Notes under the pieces: model-generated
Databases searched by the model: none
Told to the model about the DNA's origin: nothing
Seen by the model: the letters and a program-made list of their open reading frames with translations, nothing else
Source of the DNA: an uncultured Anaerosolibacter sp.
Lineage (GTDB): Bacteria; Bacillota_A; Clostridia; Peptostreptococcales; Thermotaleaceae
Length of the DNA stretch: 14,383 nt
Reading direction: 5' to 3'
Assembly: GCA_937948705.1 (NCBI GenBank)
Contig: CALECF010000230.1
Location: 1-14,383 of the forward strand
Part shown: in pieces, positions 1 through 7,212 of the stretch
Layout of the letters: every line of letters starts with the position of its first letter
Position numbering within the stretch: the stretch's first letter is position 1
Translations under genes and position numbers: made by a program

Positions 1-40
1 CATGAAATACTACGATTTCAACTATTCTTTAACAGAGCCT

Positions 41-898
41 TTAAGAAAAATATCTAAGGTTATCTATTGCAAATTCCTCTAAAGTTCGAGGCTTTTTACC
101 TGTCAATTCAAAAAATCCATTTGTCACCTCTTTGGCCGTACCCATTCGTGTCATAAAGTACAGTGCCACAGTTACATTAACATACCCCTTATCAAGTCCT
201 CTTGTCTTAATGTAATAGCTCCTATAACGTAGATAACCAGGCTTAGCATAAGTAATCTTTCTTCCTGTCACATGACTTAATATATCTGCTACCTGATCAT
301 AATCGAGGGCTTCAGGACCCGTAATTGTGTGTGCAGTATTCTTGTACTTTTCAGCATCATGAAGCAAAATTGCGGTTGCAAGGCCAATATCGGCAGCATC
401 AATAAAGCTGGTCTTGCTCTTTCCTGCTGGAACAAAAATCTCATTTTTTTCTTTGATTTCTACAGAATGAACACCTGATAAATTCTGCATAAAGAAGCCT
501 GGCCGAACATGGGCATAAGGAATTCTAAGTTTTTCAATATATTTCTCAATCTTGTGATGAGGCGGTATCGTATTGTTTTCAACTCCCATTAAAGAAAGAA
601 ATGAAACCAATTTAATATTATGATCCTTCATTGCATCAATGAAAGGATATAGATCCTCTGGTTTTCCAAGATGGGGGGGTCTCATCAAAAATACTCTATC
701 TACATTTTCAAGGGCTTTGTCAAATGTATTCTTGTCCGTAAAATCAAAGTATACTGGGTCTACTTTTCCCTGAAACATACGCTCTAGCTTCTGAATATCT
801 GTGCCTGCAGCAGCTATTTGCTCTCCCATATTCAATAATTCTTTTACAACATAGCTCCCTACATTTCCTGATGCTCCCGTCACCAATACCTTCATCAT
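41..898 (-). CDS. NmrA-like NAD(P)-binding protein
   Basis: This is a cytosolic Rossmann-fold protein of the atypical short-chain dehydrogenase group (NmrA/QorB/triphenylmethane-reductase type). It carries the glycine-rich dinucleotide motif GASGNVG at residues 8-14. A central block, RPGFFMQN followed by a PAG and a SFIDAADIG segment, is typical of the family, as is the length of 285 residues. Members act as NAD(P)H-dependent reductases of quinones, aldehydes or dyes, or as redox sensors; the substrate cannot be read here. The start overlaps the stop of the upstream marR-type gene by four bases (ATGA), so the two are translationally coupled and form one operon. Two adjacent ATG codons (898 and 895) are both possible starts; a GGAGAGGG ribosome site precedes them. 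The family is secure, the exact reaction is unknown. Confidence 0.9.
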   Translation of the reverse strand: MMKVLVTGASGNVGSYVVKELLNMGEQIAAAGTDIQKLERMFQGKVDPVYFDFTDKNTFDKALENVDRVFLMRPPHLGKPEDLYPFIDAMKDHNIKLVSFLSLMGVENNTIPPHHKIEKYIEKLRIPYAHVRPGFFMQNLSGVHSVEIKEKNEIFVPAGKSKTSFIDAADIGLATAILLHDAEKYKNTAHTITGPEALDYDQVADILSHVTGRKITYAKPGYLRYRSYYIKTRGLDKGYVNVTVALYFMTRMGTAKEVTNGFFELTGKKPRTLEEFAIDNLRYFS

Positions 899-1320
899 TC
901 CCTCTCCTCACCTAATATTTTATTTGCCTTCTGAAGCAATTGAATAAGCATCTCAAACTCCTGGCATCCCATTTTTTCTTCTAGAAGCTCCATGCTTCTG
1001 AAGTACTCATTGTATGTGGACTCAACTAGCTCATGTCCTTTTGGGGTGACAGATATAAAATAGCTTCTTCTATCCGTTGGGGATACTGTTTTGCTTAAGT
1101 AATTCTTTTTAAGCAATACGGTAATCATATCCGTCACAGATGGCTTTGATATTCCGAAGAAGTTACTTATCATCAATGGAGTAACTTGCATACCGCTTTT
1201 TTCAATATAAATCAAAACCCCCATTTCGCTAGATCGAATTGGTATATCCCTTTTGGTATTCATGTGAATACGACAAAATCTTGACACTGCATCAGCACTG
1301 GCAATTATATTTTCTCTCAT
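895..1320 (-). CDS. MarR-family transcriptional regulator
   Basis: This is a 141-residue winged-helix repressor of the MarR family, the usual length for the group. The recognition region runs through residues 46-95 (ISNFFGISKPSVTDM, then the wing with DRR at 83-85 and the SVTPKG strand). It probably binds DNA as a dimer and is released by a phenolic, oxidative or electrophilic signal. Cys16 and Cys118 are possible thiol sensors, but this is only a guess. It is first in an operon with the NmrA-like reductase. Its promoter is a perfect sigma-A consensus with a 19-bp palindrome just downstream (1335-1353), which strongly suggests that it represses its own operon. The ATG start at 1320 has a GAGGTG ribosome site. 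Confidence 0.93.
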   Translation of the reverse strand: MRENIIASADAVSRFCRIHMNTKRDIPIRSSEMGVLIYIEKSGMQVTPLMISNFFGISKPSVTDMITVLLKKNYLSKTVSPTDRRSYFISVTPKGHELVESTYNEYFRSMELLEEKMGCQEFEMLIQLLQKANKILGEERE

Positions 1321-1334
1321 TCTACACCTCTAAT

Positions 1335-1353
1335 TAGTTAGTTTAACTAACTA
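1335..1353. promoter_or_regulatory. 19-bp palindrome, likely MarR operator
   Basis: The sequence TAGTTAGTTTAACTAACTA is a perfect inverted repeat with 9-bp arms around one central base. It starts one base downstream of the -10 box at 1360-1355 and covers the expected transcription start near 1348. MarR proteins usually bind such 16-20 bp palindromes in their own promoters. That this is the operator of the adjacent regulator is inferred from position and symmetry. Confidence 0.8.
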
Positions 1354-1354
1354 C

Positions 1355-1383
1355 ATTATATCTAATGCATATTCTAATGTCAA
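1355..1383 (-). promoter_or_regulatory. Perfect consensus sigma-A promoter of the marR-nmrA operon
   Basis: Read on the minus strand, TTGACA (1383-1378) and TATAAT (1360-1355) are separated by exactly 17 bases (1377-1361). All 12 hexamer positions match the housekeeping consensus. Transcription should begin near 1348, inside the palindrome, and the leader to the ATG at 1320 would be about 28 nt. Confidence 0.88.
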
Positions 1384-1433
1384 TCTACCCTTTATACACA
1401 TTTGTTTAGTGAAGGTAGTAGACCATTATGCAT

Positions 1434-1485
1434 TTTTAAAAAACAGAAAGCATATGAATAGCAGTCAGCCATTCATATGCTCTTT
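1434..1485 (-). terminator. Rho-independent terminator after the DUF4474 gene
   Basis: On the minus strand a 10-bp stem (GCATATGAAT, 1480-1471, with its complement at 1459-1450) can be lengthened by three inner pairs. It is followed by TTTCTGTTTTTT. It lies about 160 nt beyond the stop of the DUF4474 gene at 1644, so the transcript would have a long 3' tail. Confidence 0.75.
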
Positions 1486-1643
1486 CATAGGTGTCGTTTG
1501 AAGTCTTAGGCTTCAAGTCGTGTTTCATGACTCTCCTATTTTAGCCATTATCTTTGTCGGCAGTCAAATCAAATCTTTCAAAGTTTATATTTTTTGAGTA
1601 CTAGGGATATTTAGATTCATTGGAAGCGTCCCCTTCTGGTCCT

Positions 1644-2492
1644 CTAATCTAAATAGTCTTTCAGTTCATCATAAGCTTCAAATATCTGTGTGGTCTTGCC
1701 TATTTTCAATATTTCTCTCATCAGCCAAGAATTTTTTTCCTGGATAGCCTGTATTTTCTGGGGGAAGGTGCCATAGGGGCCTGTGATTTCTTGATATATA
1801 TGACATAGTAGTTTATTTTTTAATTGTATCATATAATCTGTCACTCTTGTTCGTGAGATGGGCTGTGGTGTGCGAGGTTTATTAAATTCAATGTTCACTG
1901 TATCATTTAATACAAAAACTTCCTCTCTTGAATATCCTGCATCCATGAGACCCGTTAAAAATGCATTACACATTTCCCTATCTTTAAATGTGATACTTAA
2001 ATTCATCAATAACTCATAGGGCTGAGAAAATTCTCCTAATTTAAGTCCTGTAAGCCACCAATGCTTGGCGCTTCTTTCAAAGATTATTTTTCCATTCTTT
2101 TTTAGAGAGCACGTCATCCACAATAACTCGTCATCGTTTGCACAATTATAGAAAGTACCATTAAACATACCAGGAATACTCAAGTCCGGACCATCCGTTG
2201 TATATATGCCTACTTCACAGCCCGTAGCTAGAGCATATTGCCCTTTCCAGAATTCTACGAGCCATCTCTTCCCTCCATATTCAAAATAAATGGGCTCGCA
2301 GTCCATAATTATACTTACAGATGCTGCTGCTTCATCATAGAGTCGGCAATAGCCCATATTTCTCTGCCAGGAATTTATACTCGAATAGAATATGTCCTGT
2401 TGTGGGTCAAAAGCATATCCTGCACGCTCAATTGCTATATCTATTTCTTCAATACCTGTAATCTTATTACCTGTAGAAAATGCTCCATGCAT
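1644..2492 (-). CDS. DUF4474 domain protein, function unknown
   Basis: This 282-residue protein is recognised as DUF4474 from its N-terminal half. The block AGYAFDPQQDIFYSSINSWQ, then GYCRLYDEAAA, then CEPIYFEYGGKRWLVEFWKGQYALATGCEVG (residues about 24-96) is the conserved core seen in clostridial proteins. No signal peptide or membrane helix is visible, so it is probably cytosolic. The core is rich in Trp, Tyr and Cys; no catalytic motif can be named. The C-terminal third (about 200-282) is helical and charged. The start has an almost ideal AGGAGGTGA ribosome site. It stands alone: its own terminator lies downstream and manA is 132 bp upstream. Nothing ties it to the sugar genes. Confidence 0.8.
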   Translation of the reverse strand: MHGAFSTGNKITGIEEIDIAIERAGYAFDPQQDIFYSSINSWQRNMGYCRLYDEAAASVSIIMDCEPIYFEYGGKRWLVEFWKGQYALATGCEVGIYTTDGPDLSIPGMFNGTFYNCANDDELLWMTCSLKKNGKIIFERSAKHWWLTGLKLGEFSQPYELLMNLSITFKDREMCNAFLTGLMDAGYSREEVFVLNDTVNIEFNKPRTPQPISRTRVTDYMIQLKNKLLCHIYQEITGPYGTFPQKIQAIQEKNSWLMREILKIGKTTQIFEAYDELKDYLD

Positions 2493-2516
2493 AAGAATTC
2501 ACCTCCTGGAGATTGC

Positions 2517-2525
2517 TTTATACCA
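2517..2525 (-). promoter_or_regulatory. Possible extended -10 promoter of the DUF4474 gene
   Basis: On the minus strand TGGTATAAA (2525-2517) fits an extended -10 element and would give a leader of roughly 18 nt carrying the strong ribosome site. No good -35 box is found 16-18 bp upstream, so this is tentative. Confidence 0.35.
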
Positions 2526-2624
2526 TAATATTCTCTATAAAGAGATTTTGTTAAAAAGGCGCCTCTAGATTAGGTGGGGTTCTTATTGCTCATTGTATAT
2601 TTGCCAACGGGATGTTTCTTTTTT

Positions 2625-3554
2625 CTATAGGTGTGAAACAATGACCTCCAAATTACCCGTTAGTATTAATGGACCGTAATGAGAGGGAACTATAAAATGA
2701 TCACCCTTTTTAATATCAATTCCTCCAATGCTCCCTGATCCTTTTAAAACATTTATAATTTTGAATGTATCATTGTGATCGAAAGTTACTCCCCCATCTA
2801 TGTTTAATCTGTATACAGAAAAGTATTCCTCACCTACCAGATGCTCTTTAAACCCATTTTCAAATTCTTGAGTAAGCCTAATTATTTCGTAATCCTTATG
2901 GGGTACAGTAGCTACCTCAATGCTTTTGCTAATATGTAGCTCTCTAGGTTTGCCATTCTGCAAACGATTATAATCGTATACTCTATAGGTTATGTCACTA
3001 GATTGTTGTATTTCTAAAATCAACGTTCCTTTTCCAATTGCATGAATAGTACCTGCTGGGATATAGAAAAAGTCTCCAGGCTTTATAGGAACTTTTCTGA
3101 GTAAGCCATTCCAATCCCCTTGACTTATCATGTCTTCCATTTCTTTTTTACTCTTAGCATAATGTCCTAAAATTAACTCTGCCCCTTCATCACAGTCGAT
3201 AATATACCAGCATTCTGTTTTTCCAAATTCACCATTTTCATAGTCATGGGCATAAAGATCATCAGGATGCACTTGCACACTTAGGTCATCCTTGGCGTCA
3301 ATTATTTTTGTTAGCAAAGGGAATCTATTCCCTTCTACATTGCCAAAAATGCATCTTTGATTTTCCCATAACCAGCTTAATGTCTTATCTTTATGTTCAC
3401 CATTTATAACTCTACAGTCCCCATTTGGGTGGGCACTTACCGTCCAGCATTCACCTATATTTTCACTCTCGATATGATAATCAAAATAAGTTTTAAGTCT
3501 ATTTCCTCCCCAAATTTTTTCATGATAAACTCTATCAAAAAATAATATTTCCAT
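2625..3554 (-). CDS. manA: Mannose-6-phosphate isomerase, class I
   Basis: This cytosolic zinc enzyme interconverts mannose 6-phosphate and fructose 6-phosphate. At 309 residues it matches the short Gram-positive ManA/Pmi type. The metal-binding signature is complete: QVHPDD at 94-99 (Gln94, His96), Glu114 in KTECWYII, and His171 in AGTIHAIGKG. It is followed by the conserved active-site stretch SSDITYRVYDYNR (185-197) with Arg191. The ATG at 3554 follows a long purine run with GGGGGAG. It sits downstream of the fructokinase gene but beyond a strong hairpin at 3652-3693, so it may be transcribed by read-through or from its own promoter. Fructokinase next to this isomerase recalls the gmuE-gmuF pair of the Bacillus subtilis glucomannan operon. 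Function is secure; the physiological sugar is not. Confidence 0.95.
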   Translation of the reverse strand: MEILFFDRVYHEKIWGGNRLKTYFDYHIESENIGECWTVSAHPNGDCRVINGEHKDKTLSWLWENQRCIFGNVEGNRFPLLTKIIDAKDDLSVQVHPDDLYAHDYENGEFGKTECWYIIDCDEGAELILGHYAKSKKEMEDMISQGDWNGLLRKVPIKPGDFFYIPAGTIHAIGKGTLILEIQQSSDITYRVYDYNRLQNGKPRELHISKSIEVATVPHKDYEIIRLTQEFENGFKEHLVGEEYFSVYRLNIDGGVTFDHNDTFKIINVLKGSGSIGGIDIKKGDHFIVPSHYGPLILTGNLEVIVSHL

Positions 3555-3651
3555 GGCTCTCCCCCTCTCTTCATGCTTTTTTTATTAATAATCATTCCAT
3601 CATGAAAATATGCCCGCTACATTTAGATATACACCCCTCGTCCGTTGGTAC

Positions 3652-3693
3652 AAAGAAAGGAATGAAAGTTATCCCAACTTCATTCCTTTCTTT
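3652..3693 (-). terminator. Strong hairpin terminator between the fructokinase and manA genes
   Basis: Two arms of 15 perfectly paired bases (3652-3666 and 3679-3693), one bulged base, three further pairs and a five-base loop (3671-3675) form a very stable hairpin 12 bp after the fructokinase stop. On the minus strand the 3' arm ends in TTTCTTTG, a modest U-rich tail. The near-symmetry means it could act on either strand. Termination may be partial, lowering manA expression. Confidence 0.7.
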
Positions 3694-3704
3694 AAATGTA
3701 CATT

Positions 3705-4568
3705 TTATAAAATTTGATGAGCTAATATTAAAGCACCAGTAATTCCTGCATTATTTCCTAATGCAGGTGTTACTATATATGAATCTAAATCTGGTGTTTC
3801 AACATAATTTGCCAATAATAATGAAAACTCGTCCTTCACCAAATCGATCATTCCAGGCTGATCCATGACACCGCCCCCTAATATAATCTTTTCTGGTCTT
3901 AATATTAGGGTATAGTTCACTAGGGCTTGGGCCAAATAATATGCAATAATCCTCCAAATTTTATGGTTAGTGTCCAAGTTCTGCGCTTTTATCCCGTATC
4001 TTTTTTCAATGGATGGCCCAGCTGCAAGTCCTTCAAGACAGTTTTTATGATAAGGACATACTCCTTCAAAGTCATCTTCAGGATGATTTCTAATGATGAT
4101 ATGACCCATTTCCGTATGCCCAAATCCCTCTATAATTCTTCCATTTAAGATTGCACCCCCGCCTATTCCAGTGCCTACAGTTAGATAAATACAGCTAGTA
4201 TTATCTAACGCAATTCCAACTTCATATTCTCCTAAGCAAGCTGCATTTACATCCGTCGTCCATCCAATTGGTATGCTGTAATGTTTTTTCATCTCACCAA
4301 GAAAATTGAAGTTTCTCCAGTTAGGTTTAGGGGTGGAAGTAATATAGCCATATTTTTTTGAGTTTTTATTTGTATCAATAGGTCCAAAAGAACCTATTCC
4401 CATAGCATTTAGATTGGTATATGTATCAAAGAAGTTAAAAATTTTTTGTAAAGTTTCCTCAGGGTATGTCGTAGGAATAGAAATCTTGTCAACTATGTTA
4501 AACTTTTCATCTCCCACTGCACAAACAAATTTTGTGCCACCCGCTTCAATAGCACCTAACACCTTCAT
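3705..4568 (-). CDS. Fructokinase-type ROK sugar kinase
   Basis: This cytosolic kinase phosphorylates a hexose, by family most likely fructose (possibly mannose), at C6 with ATP. The N-terminal phosphate motif EAGGTK is at residues 8-13, with the catalytic Asp106 in TTDVNAACLGE. The glycine-rich GTGIGGG is at 132-138. The zinc site of the ScrK/GmuE/YdhR group is intact: His156, then Cys171, His174 and Cys177 in CPYHKNCLEG. Its 287 residues fit the group. A GTG at 4571 is also in frame, but GGAG lies only one base before it and four bases before the ATG at 4568, so the ATG is preferred. The gap to the upstream ROK gene is about 20 bp, so they share a transcript. Fructose 6-phosphate would be the common product with the downstream manA enzyme. 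Confidence 0.92.
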   Translation of the reverse strand: MKVLGAIEAGGTKFVCAVGDEKFNIVDKISIPTTYPEETLQKIFNFFDTYTNLNAMGIGSFGPIDTNKNSKKYGYITSTPKPNWRNFNFLGEMKKHYSIPIGWTTDVNAACLGEYEVGIALDNTSCIYLTVGTGIGGGAILNGRIIEGFGHTEMGHIIIRNHPEDDFEGVCPYHKNCLEGLAAGPSIEKRYGIKAQNLDTNHKIWRIIAYYLAQALVNYTLILRPEKIILGGGVMDQPGMIDLVKDEFSLLLANYVETPDLDSYIVTPALGNNAGITGALILAHQIL

Positions 4569-4588
4569 CACGCTCCACTTAAAACAAT

Positions 4589-5539
4589 TTATATCAGGGC
4601 AGCTACCACAGCCCCATAATCTCCAATTCTTTCACCTAATTGTGCAGGAACTATTTTAACTACTTTTCTGGAGTTCTCTAATGCTTGAAGTTCAATTTCT
4701 TTATACATTTCTTCATTTAAAAATTTTCCTGCCCGTACATATATACTACCTACTATGATTATTTCGGGATTTAGAATGTCTATGAGTATGGATAAACCCC
4801 TACCAAAATACTTACCTGAAATACTGAATACATCCAATGCATCTCTGTTACCTGCTTCGGCTGATTCAGCAACATCCTTTGTTGTGATATCCTTGATTTC
4901 TGTTTTAACAAACGATGCCTTTATTCCTTGCTCTTTCAGCTCATATGCTTTAAACTTTGCTATTTGGGCAATTCCCCCGCCACTACAGAATCCTTCAAAA
5001 CTTCCACTTTTTCCATACCCCATTGGCCCGTCATCTTCTAAAGGTATATGCCCTACTTCCCCGGCCATATTACTCGCACCAGTATATAATTTCCCGTTAA
5101 GAATCAATCCTGCACCTAACCCTGTTCCAAACGTAAGAAAAATTAAATTTTCATACCCTTTTCCTGCCCCATATCTCCATTCTGCTAAAGCACACGCATC
5201 AGCATCATTTTGAAGCTTTCCCCTAATACCTAGCTTTTCGTGAATATAATCTATGATGGGGACATGATCCCACCCCGGAAGGTTAGGTGGTGAAAGTATA
5301 ATTCCATTTTGGCTATCAAGGGGCCCACCGCAGGAAATGCCGATTTTAAAGCTTTCATCCTTTTTACCATGTATTGTGAACATGTTCTTTCCTTCTGAGA
5401 TTAAATGGTCCATCGTCTCCTTCCAGTTTCTTACGGTCTTCATTTCTCTTCTATCAAGAAAATGGATGCTGTCATTAGATACTTTTGCTAATATAACAGC
5501 TGACTTTGTTCCTCCTATGTCAAACCCTAAAACAATCAT
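4589..5539 (-). CDS. ROK-family sugar kinase lacking the zinc cysteines
   Basis: This 316-residue ROK protein has no DNA-binding N-terminal domain, so it is a kinase rather than a repressor. It carries DIGGTK (7-12), the catalytic Asp112 in QNDADACALAE, and FGTGLGAG (137-144). Where most ROK proteins have the zinc motif C-x-C-G-x-x-G-C-x-E, this one reads MGYGKSGSFE (173-182). The three cysteines are thus Met, Tyr and Ser, while His164 and Glu182 remain. The substitution looks settled rather than decayed, since glycine spacing is kept. The likely role is ATP-dependent phosphorylation of the imported sugar. Its start overlaps the stop of the SIS gene by four bases (ATGA), implying coupled translation, and a GGGGGAG ribosome site precedes it. 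Substrate unknown. Confidence 0.88.
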   Translation of the reverse strand: MIVLGFDIGGTKSAVILAKVSNDSIHFLDRREMKTVRNWKETMDHLISEGKNMFTIHGKKDESFKIGISCGGPLDSQNGIILSPPNLPGWDHVPIIDYIHEKLGIRGKLQNDADACALAEWRYGAGKGYENLIFLTFGTGLGAGLILNGKLYTGASNMAGEVGHIPLEDDGPMGYGKSGSFEGFCSGGGIAQIAKFKAYELKEQGIKASFVKTEIKDITTKDVAESAEAGNRDALDVFSISGKYFGRGLSILIDILNPEIIIVGSIYVRAGKFLNEEMYKEIELQALENSRKVVKIVPAQLGERIGDYGAVVAALI

Positions 5540-6192
5540 AAATCTCCCCCAAACATTTCATATTCGAGAGCTCTGCATATCGTATGGTACAAAGGAAGAT
5601 GGTATTCCTGTACCATAAATGTCTCCCGGGCAGGAACGTTTAATAAAATATCACTTAATTCTTTAAGTTCTCCCCCGGTTTCTCCTGTGAGAGCAATCAC
5701 GAATACACCTTTTGCCTTCGCTACCTTTGCAGCATAGCAAACATTCGGCGCATTTCCTGATGTGGATAATCCAATAAATACATCATTTTTCTCCCCATAG
5801 GCATAAACCTGTTGTGCATAACCCATATCAAAACCTACATCATTCCCGTAAGCTGTCAGAAATCCTGCCTGTGATACCAGGGACACTGCAGGTATTGCAC
5901 CCTGAAGGCATCCTGTGATGTAGACGAAGTCTTTTTCATGGACACACCCTTTGAGTTTTCCTTTAAATTCTTCATCTATTGGCCTTTCTATATAAAATGC
6001 CTTCAACAGTTCTCCTACGATATGTTCACTATCTGCAGCGCTCCCACCATTTCCACAAACAAGTATTTTACCACCTAGGTTTAGCCTATGGACTACTTGA
6101 TCTATTAACTCTCTCATATCCTTTTCCAGGTAGTTCATCATAGGATATTTTTCTTTAAACTCATTTAGAATAAATTCTGTTTTATTTTTCAA
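5536..6192 (-). CDS. SIS-domain sugar-phosphate isomerase, GmhA-like
   Basis: This 218-residue single-SIS-domain protein belongs to the GmhA/DiaA branch. It shows the phosphosugar motif GNGGSAADSEH (47-57), Glu61, the serine loop GLSTSGNAPNV (141-151), and His198 in VQEYHLPLYH. Glu61 and His198 match the two catalytic residues of phosphoheptose isomerase (Glu65 and His180 in E. coli GmhA), so it is probably an active aldose-ketose isomerase and not a DiaA-like scaffold. It is about 25 residues longer than E. coli GmhA, with extra sequence around 66-95. There are no lipopolysaccharide heptose genes nearby; the setting is sugar catabolism. The start is TTG at 6192, supported by AAGGGTGAG a few bases upstream; the next ATG is at codon 18. 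Confidence 0.85.
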   Translation of the reverse strand: MKNKTEFILNEFKEKYPMMNYLEKDMRELIDQVVHRLNLGGKILVCGNGGSAADSEHIVGELLKAFYIERPIDEEFKGKLKGCVHEKDFVYITGCLQGAIPAVSLVSQAGFLTAYGNDVGFDMGYAQQVYAYGEKNDVFIGLSTSGNAPNVCYAAKVAKAKGVFVIALTGETGGELKELSDILLNVPARETFMVQEYHLPLYHTICRALEYEMFGGDL

Positions 6193-6211
6193 ACTATCTC
6201 ACCCTTATATA

Positions 6212-6241
6212 TTAATGAGGTTACCTAAGTAACCTCATTAA
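6212..6241 (-). repeat. Perfect intercistronic hairpin after the binding-protein gene
   Basis: Thirteen perfectly paired bases (TTAATGAGGTTAC, 6212-6224, against 6229-6241) surround a four-base loop, 12 bp beyond the binding-protein stop. On the minus strand no U-tract follows; the ribosome site of the SIS gene comes next. It is therefore better read as a mRNA 3'-end stabiliser or processing site than as a full terminator. Confidence 0.75.
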
Positions 6242-6253
6242 ATGAATATTCTC

Positions 6254-7189
6254 CTATAATGCACCTTTGTTGATCACAGAAACTCCTGTATCCACATAAT
6301 CCTTATCAACTGTTTTTCCTTCAAGTACTTTTACAGCTGTCTTCATCCCTTCATATCCCATAACATCAGGGTTCTGTGACATTGTCGCTAAAATATGTCC
6401 TTCTTTAATAAGCTGCAATATCGTATCAGATTTATCAAAACCAACACCTATAACTTCTCCACCCGCTTCTTTGATTGCGTTTCCTGTTCCTACTGTTGAT
6501 CCTTCATTTCCTCCAAATATACCAACAACGCCCTCAGTAATATAGTTAGCTGCTATATCTTTTGATTTTGCTGCATCTCCATCGCCGTACTGAGTTTGAA
6601 GAATTTCGAAGCCTGTTCCTTCAAAAGCTGCTCTGAATCCTTTTTCTCTTGCTACAGTTGATGCTGTGGATGCGTTTACATTGACTATACCAAGCTTACC
6701 GGATGTTACTCCCTTAGCTTCTAAAGCCTTAAGCATCTCAGCTCCTGCAGTCTTACCAGCAGCTTCGTTATCTGTAGCTAGCGTTTGTACTGCTGGAAAA
6801 TCCGCAGGTGAGTCAACATATATGATTTTGATTCCTTCTGCTTCTGCCTCTTTAAGTGCTGCTGTTACTGCAGTTGGTCCATTTGCTGCAAGAAGTATTG
6901 CGTCTGCCCCACCAGCGATGGCATTGTTGATGCTTTCGATTTGCTTTGCATCATCTTTCACATCAGGAGCAAGCCATTTATAGTCTACATTACCAAGTTC
7001 CTCTGCAGCTTTTTTTGCTCCCCCATCAACAGTAACCCAGTGCTGATCCATCTGATCCATTGTAATCAGATACACCTGATATTTGTCTCCCCCGCTAACC
7101 TCGCCGCCTGCACCCGTATTACTCGAGCATCCTGCCACCGCAATCATAAGTGCTAAAATTAAAAATACTGCGATAAACTTTTTCATCAT
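6254..7189 (-). CDS. Sugar ABC transporter substrate-binding lipoprotein, RbsB-like
   Basis: This is the extracellular sugar receptor of the importer encoded upstream. The N-terminus is a lipoprotein signal peptide: KK at 3-4, a hydrophobic stretch 5-18, and the lipobox AVAGC with Cys21 as the lipid-modified residue. A Ser/Gly-rich linker follows. The mature part is a type I periplasmic-binding fold of the Peripl_BP_4 (ribose/galactose) group, seen in YQVYLITMDQMDQHWV, ADAILLAANGPTAV, YVDSPADFP and VGIFGGNEGSTVGTGNAI. At 311 residues it is full length. ATG codons at 7189 and 7186 both fit the GGGGG ribosome site. It is the third gene of the transporter and is bracketed by hairpins at 7213-7230 and 6212-6241. 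Pentose, hexose or related polyols are family ligands; this one is unassigned. Confidence 0.93.
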   Translation of the reverse strand: MMKKFIAVFLILALMIAVAGCSSNTGAGGEVSGGDKYQVYLITMDQMDQHWVTVDGGAKKAAEELGNVDYKWLAPDVKDDAKQIESINNAIAGGADAILLAANGPTAVTAALKEAEAEGIKIIYVDSPADFPAVQTLATDNEAAGKTAGAEMLKALEAKGVTSGKLGIVNVNASTASTVAREKGFRAAFEGTGFEILQTQYGDGDAAKSKDIAANYITEGVVGIFGGNEGSTVGTGNAIKEAGGEVIGVGFDKSDTILQLIKEGHILATMSQNPDVMGYEGMKTAVKVLEGKTVDKDYVDTGVSVINKGAL

Positions 7190-7212
7190 GCCAATCCCCC
7201 ATTTTTTTTATT

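Larger units (their letters stand above)
1321..1643. other. Intergenic region between the DUF4474 gene and the marR operon
   Basis: This 323-base gap holds the marR promoter and palindrome (1335-1383) and the terminator (1434-1485). The part from 1486 to 1643 contains only a small inverted repeat (TTGAAG at 1498-1503, CTTCAA at 1511-1516). I see no reading frame with a ribosome site there and no RNA gene I can name. Confidence 0.6.

Noticed and set aside
1..40. Sequence left of the NmrA-like gene could be the end of an insertion sequence (minus-strand GGCTCTGTTAAAG) and contains a small hairpin (3-8 with 15-20).
   Set aside because: Only 40 bases are present, with no second terminal repeat, target duplication or transposase, and the hairpin is AT-rich with the expected tail lying outside the window.
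1486..1643. Inverted repeat TTGAAG/CTTCAA as part of a small RNA.
   Set aside because: Six pairs only, no promoter or terminator arrangement of its own; nothing beyond chance.
2532..2585. Hairpin TCTCT/AGAGA (2532-2545) and a CACCT/AGGCG fold (about 2558-2576) as terminators of manA.
   Set aside because: The first has no U-tract on the minus strand and the second stem is short with a mismatch. No convincing manA terminator is seen before the DUF4474 gene.
4755..5213. A 152-codon plus-strand open frame.
   Set aside because: It lies wholly antisense to the ROK kinase gene, has low-complexity Ser/Pro-rich composition and no ribosome site.
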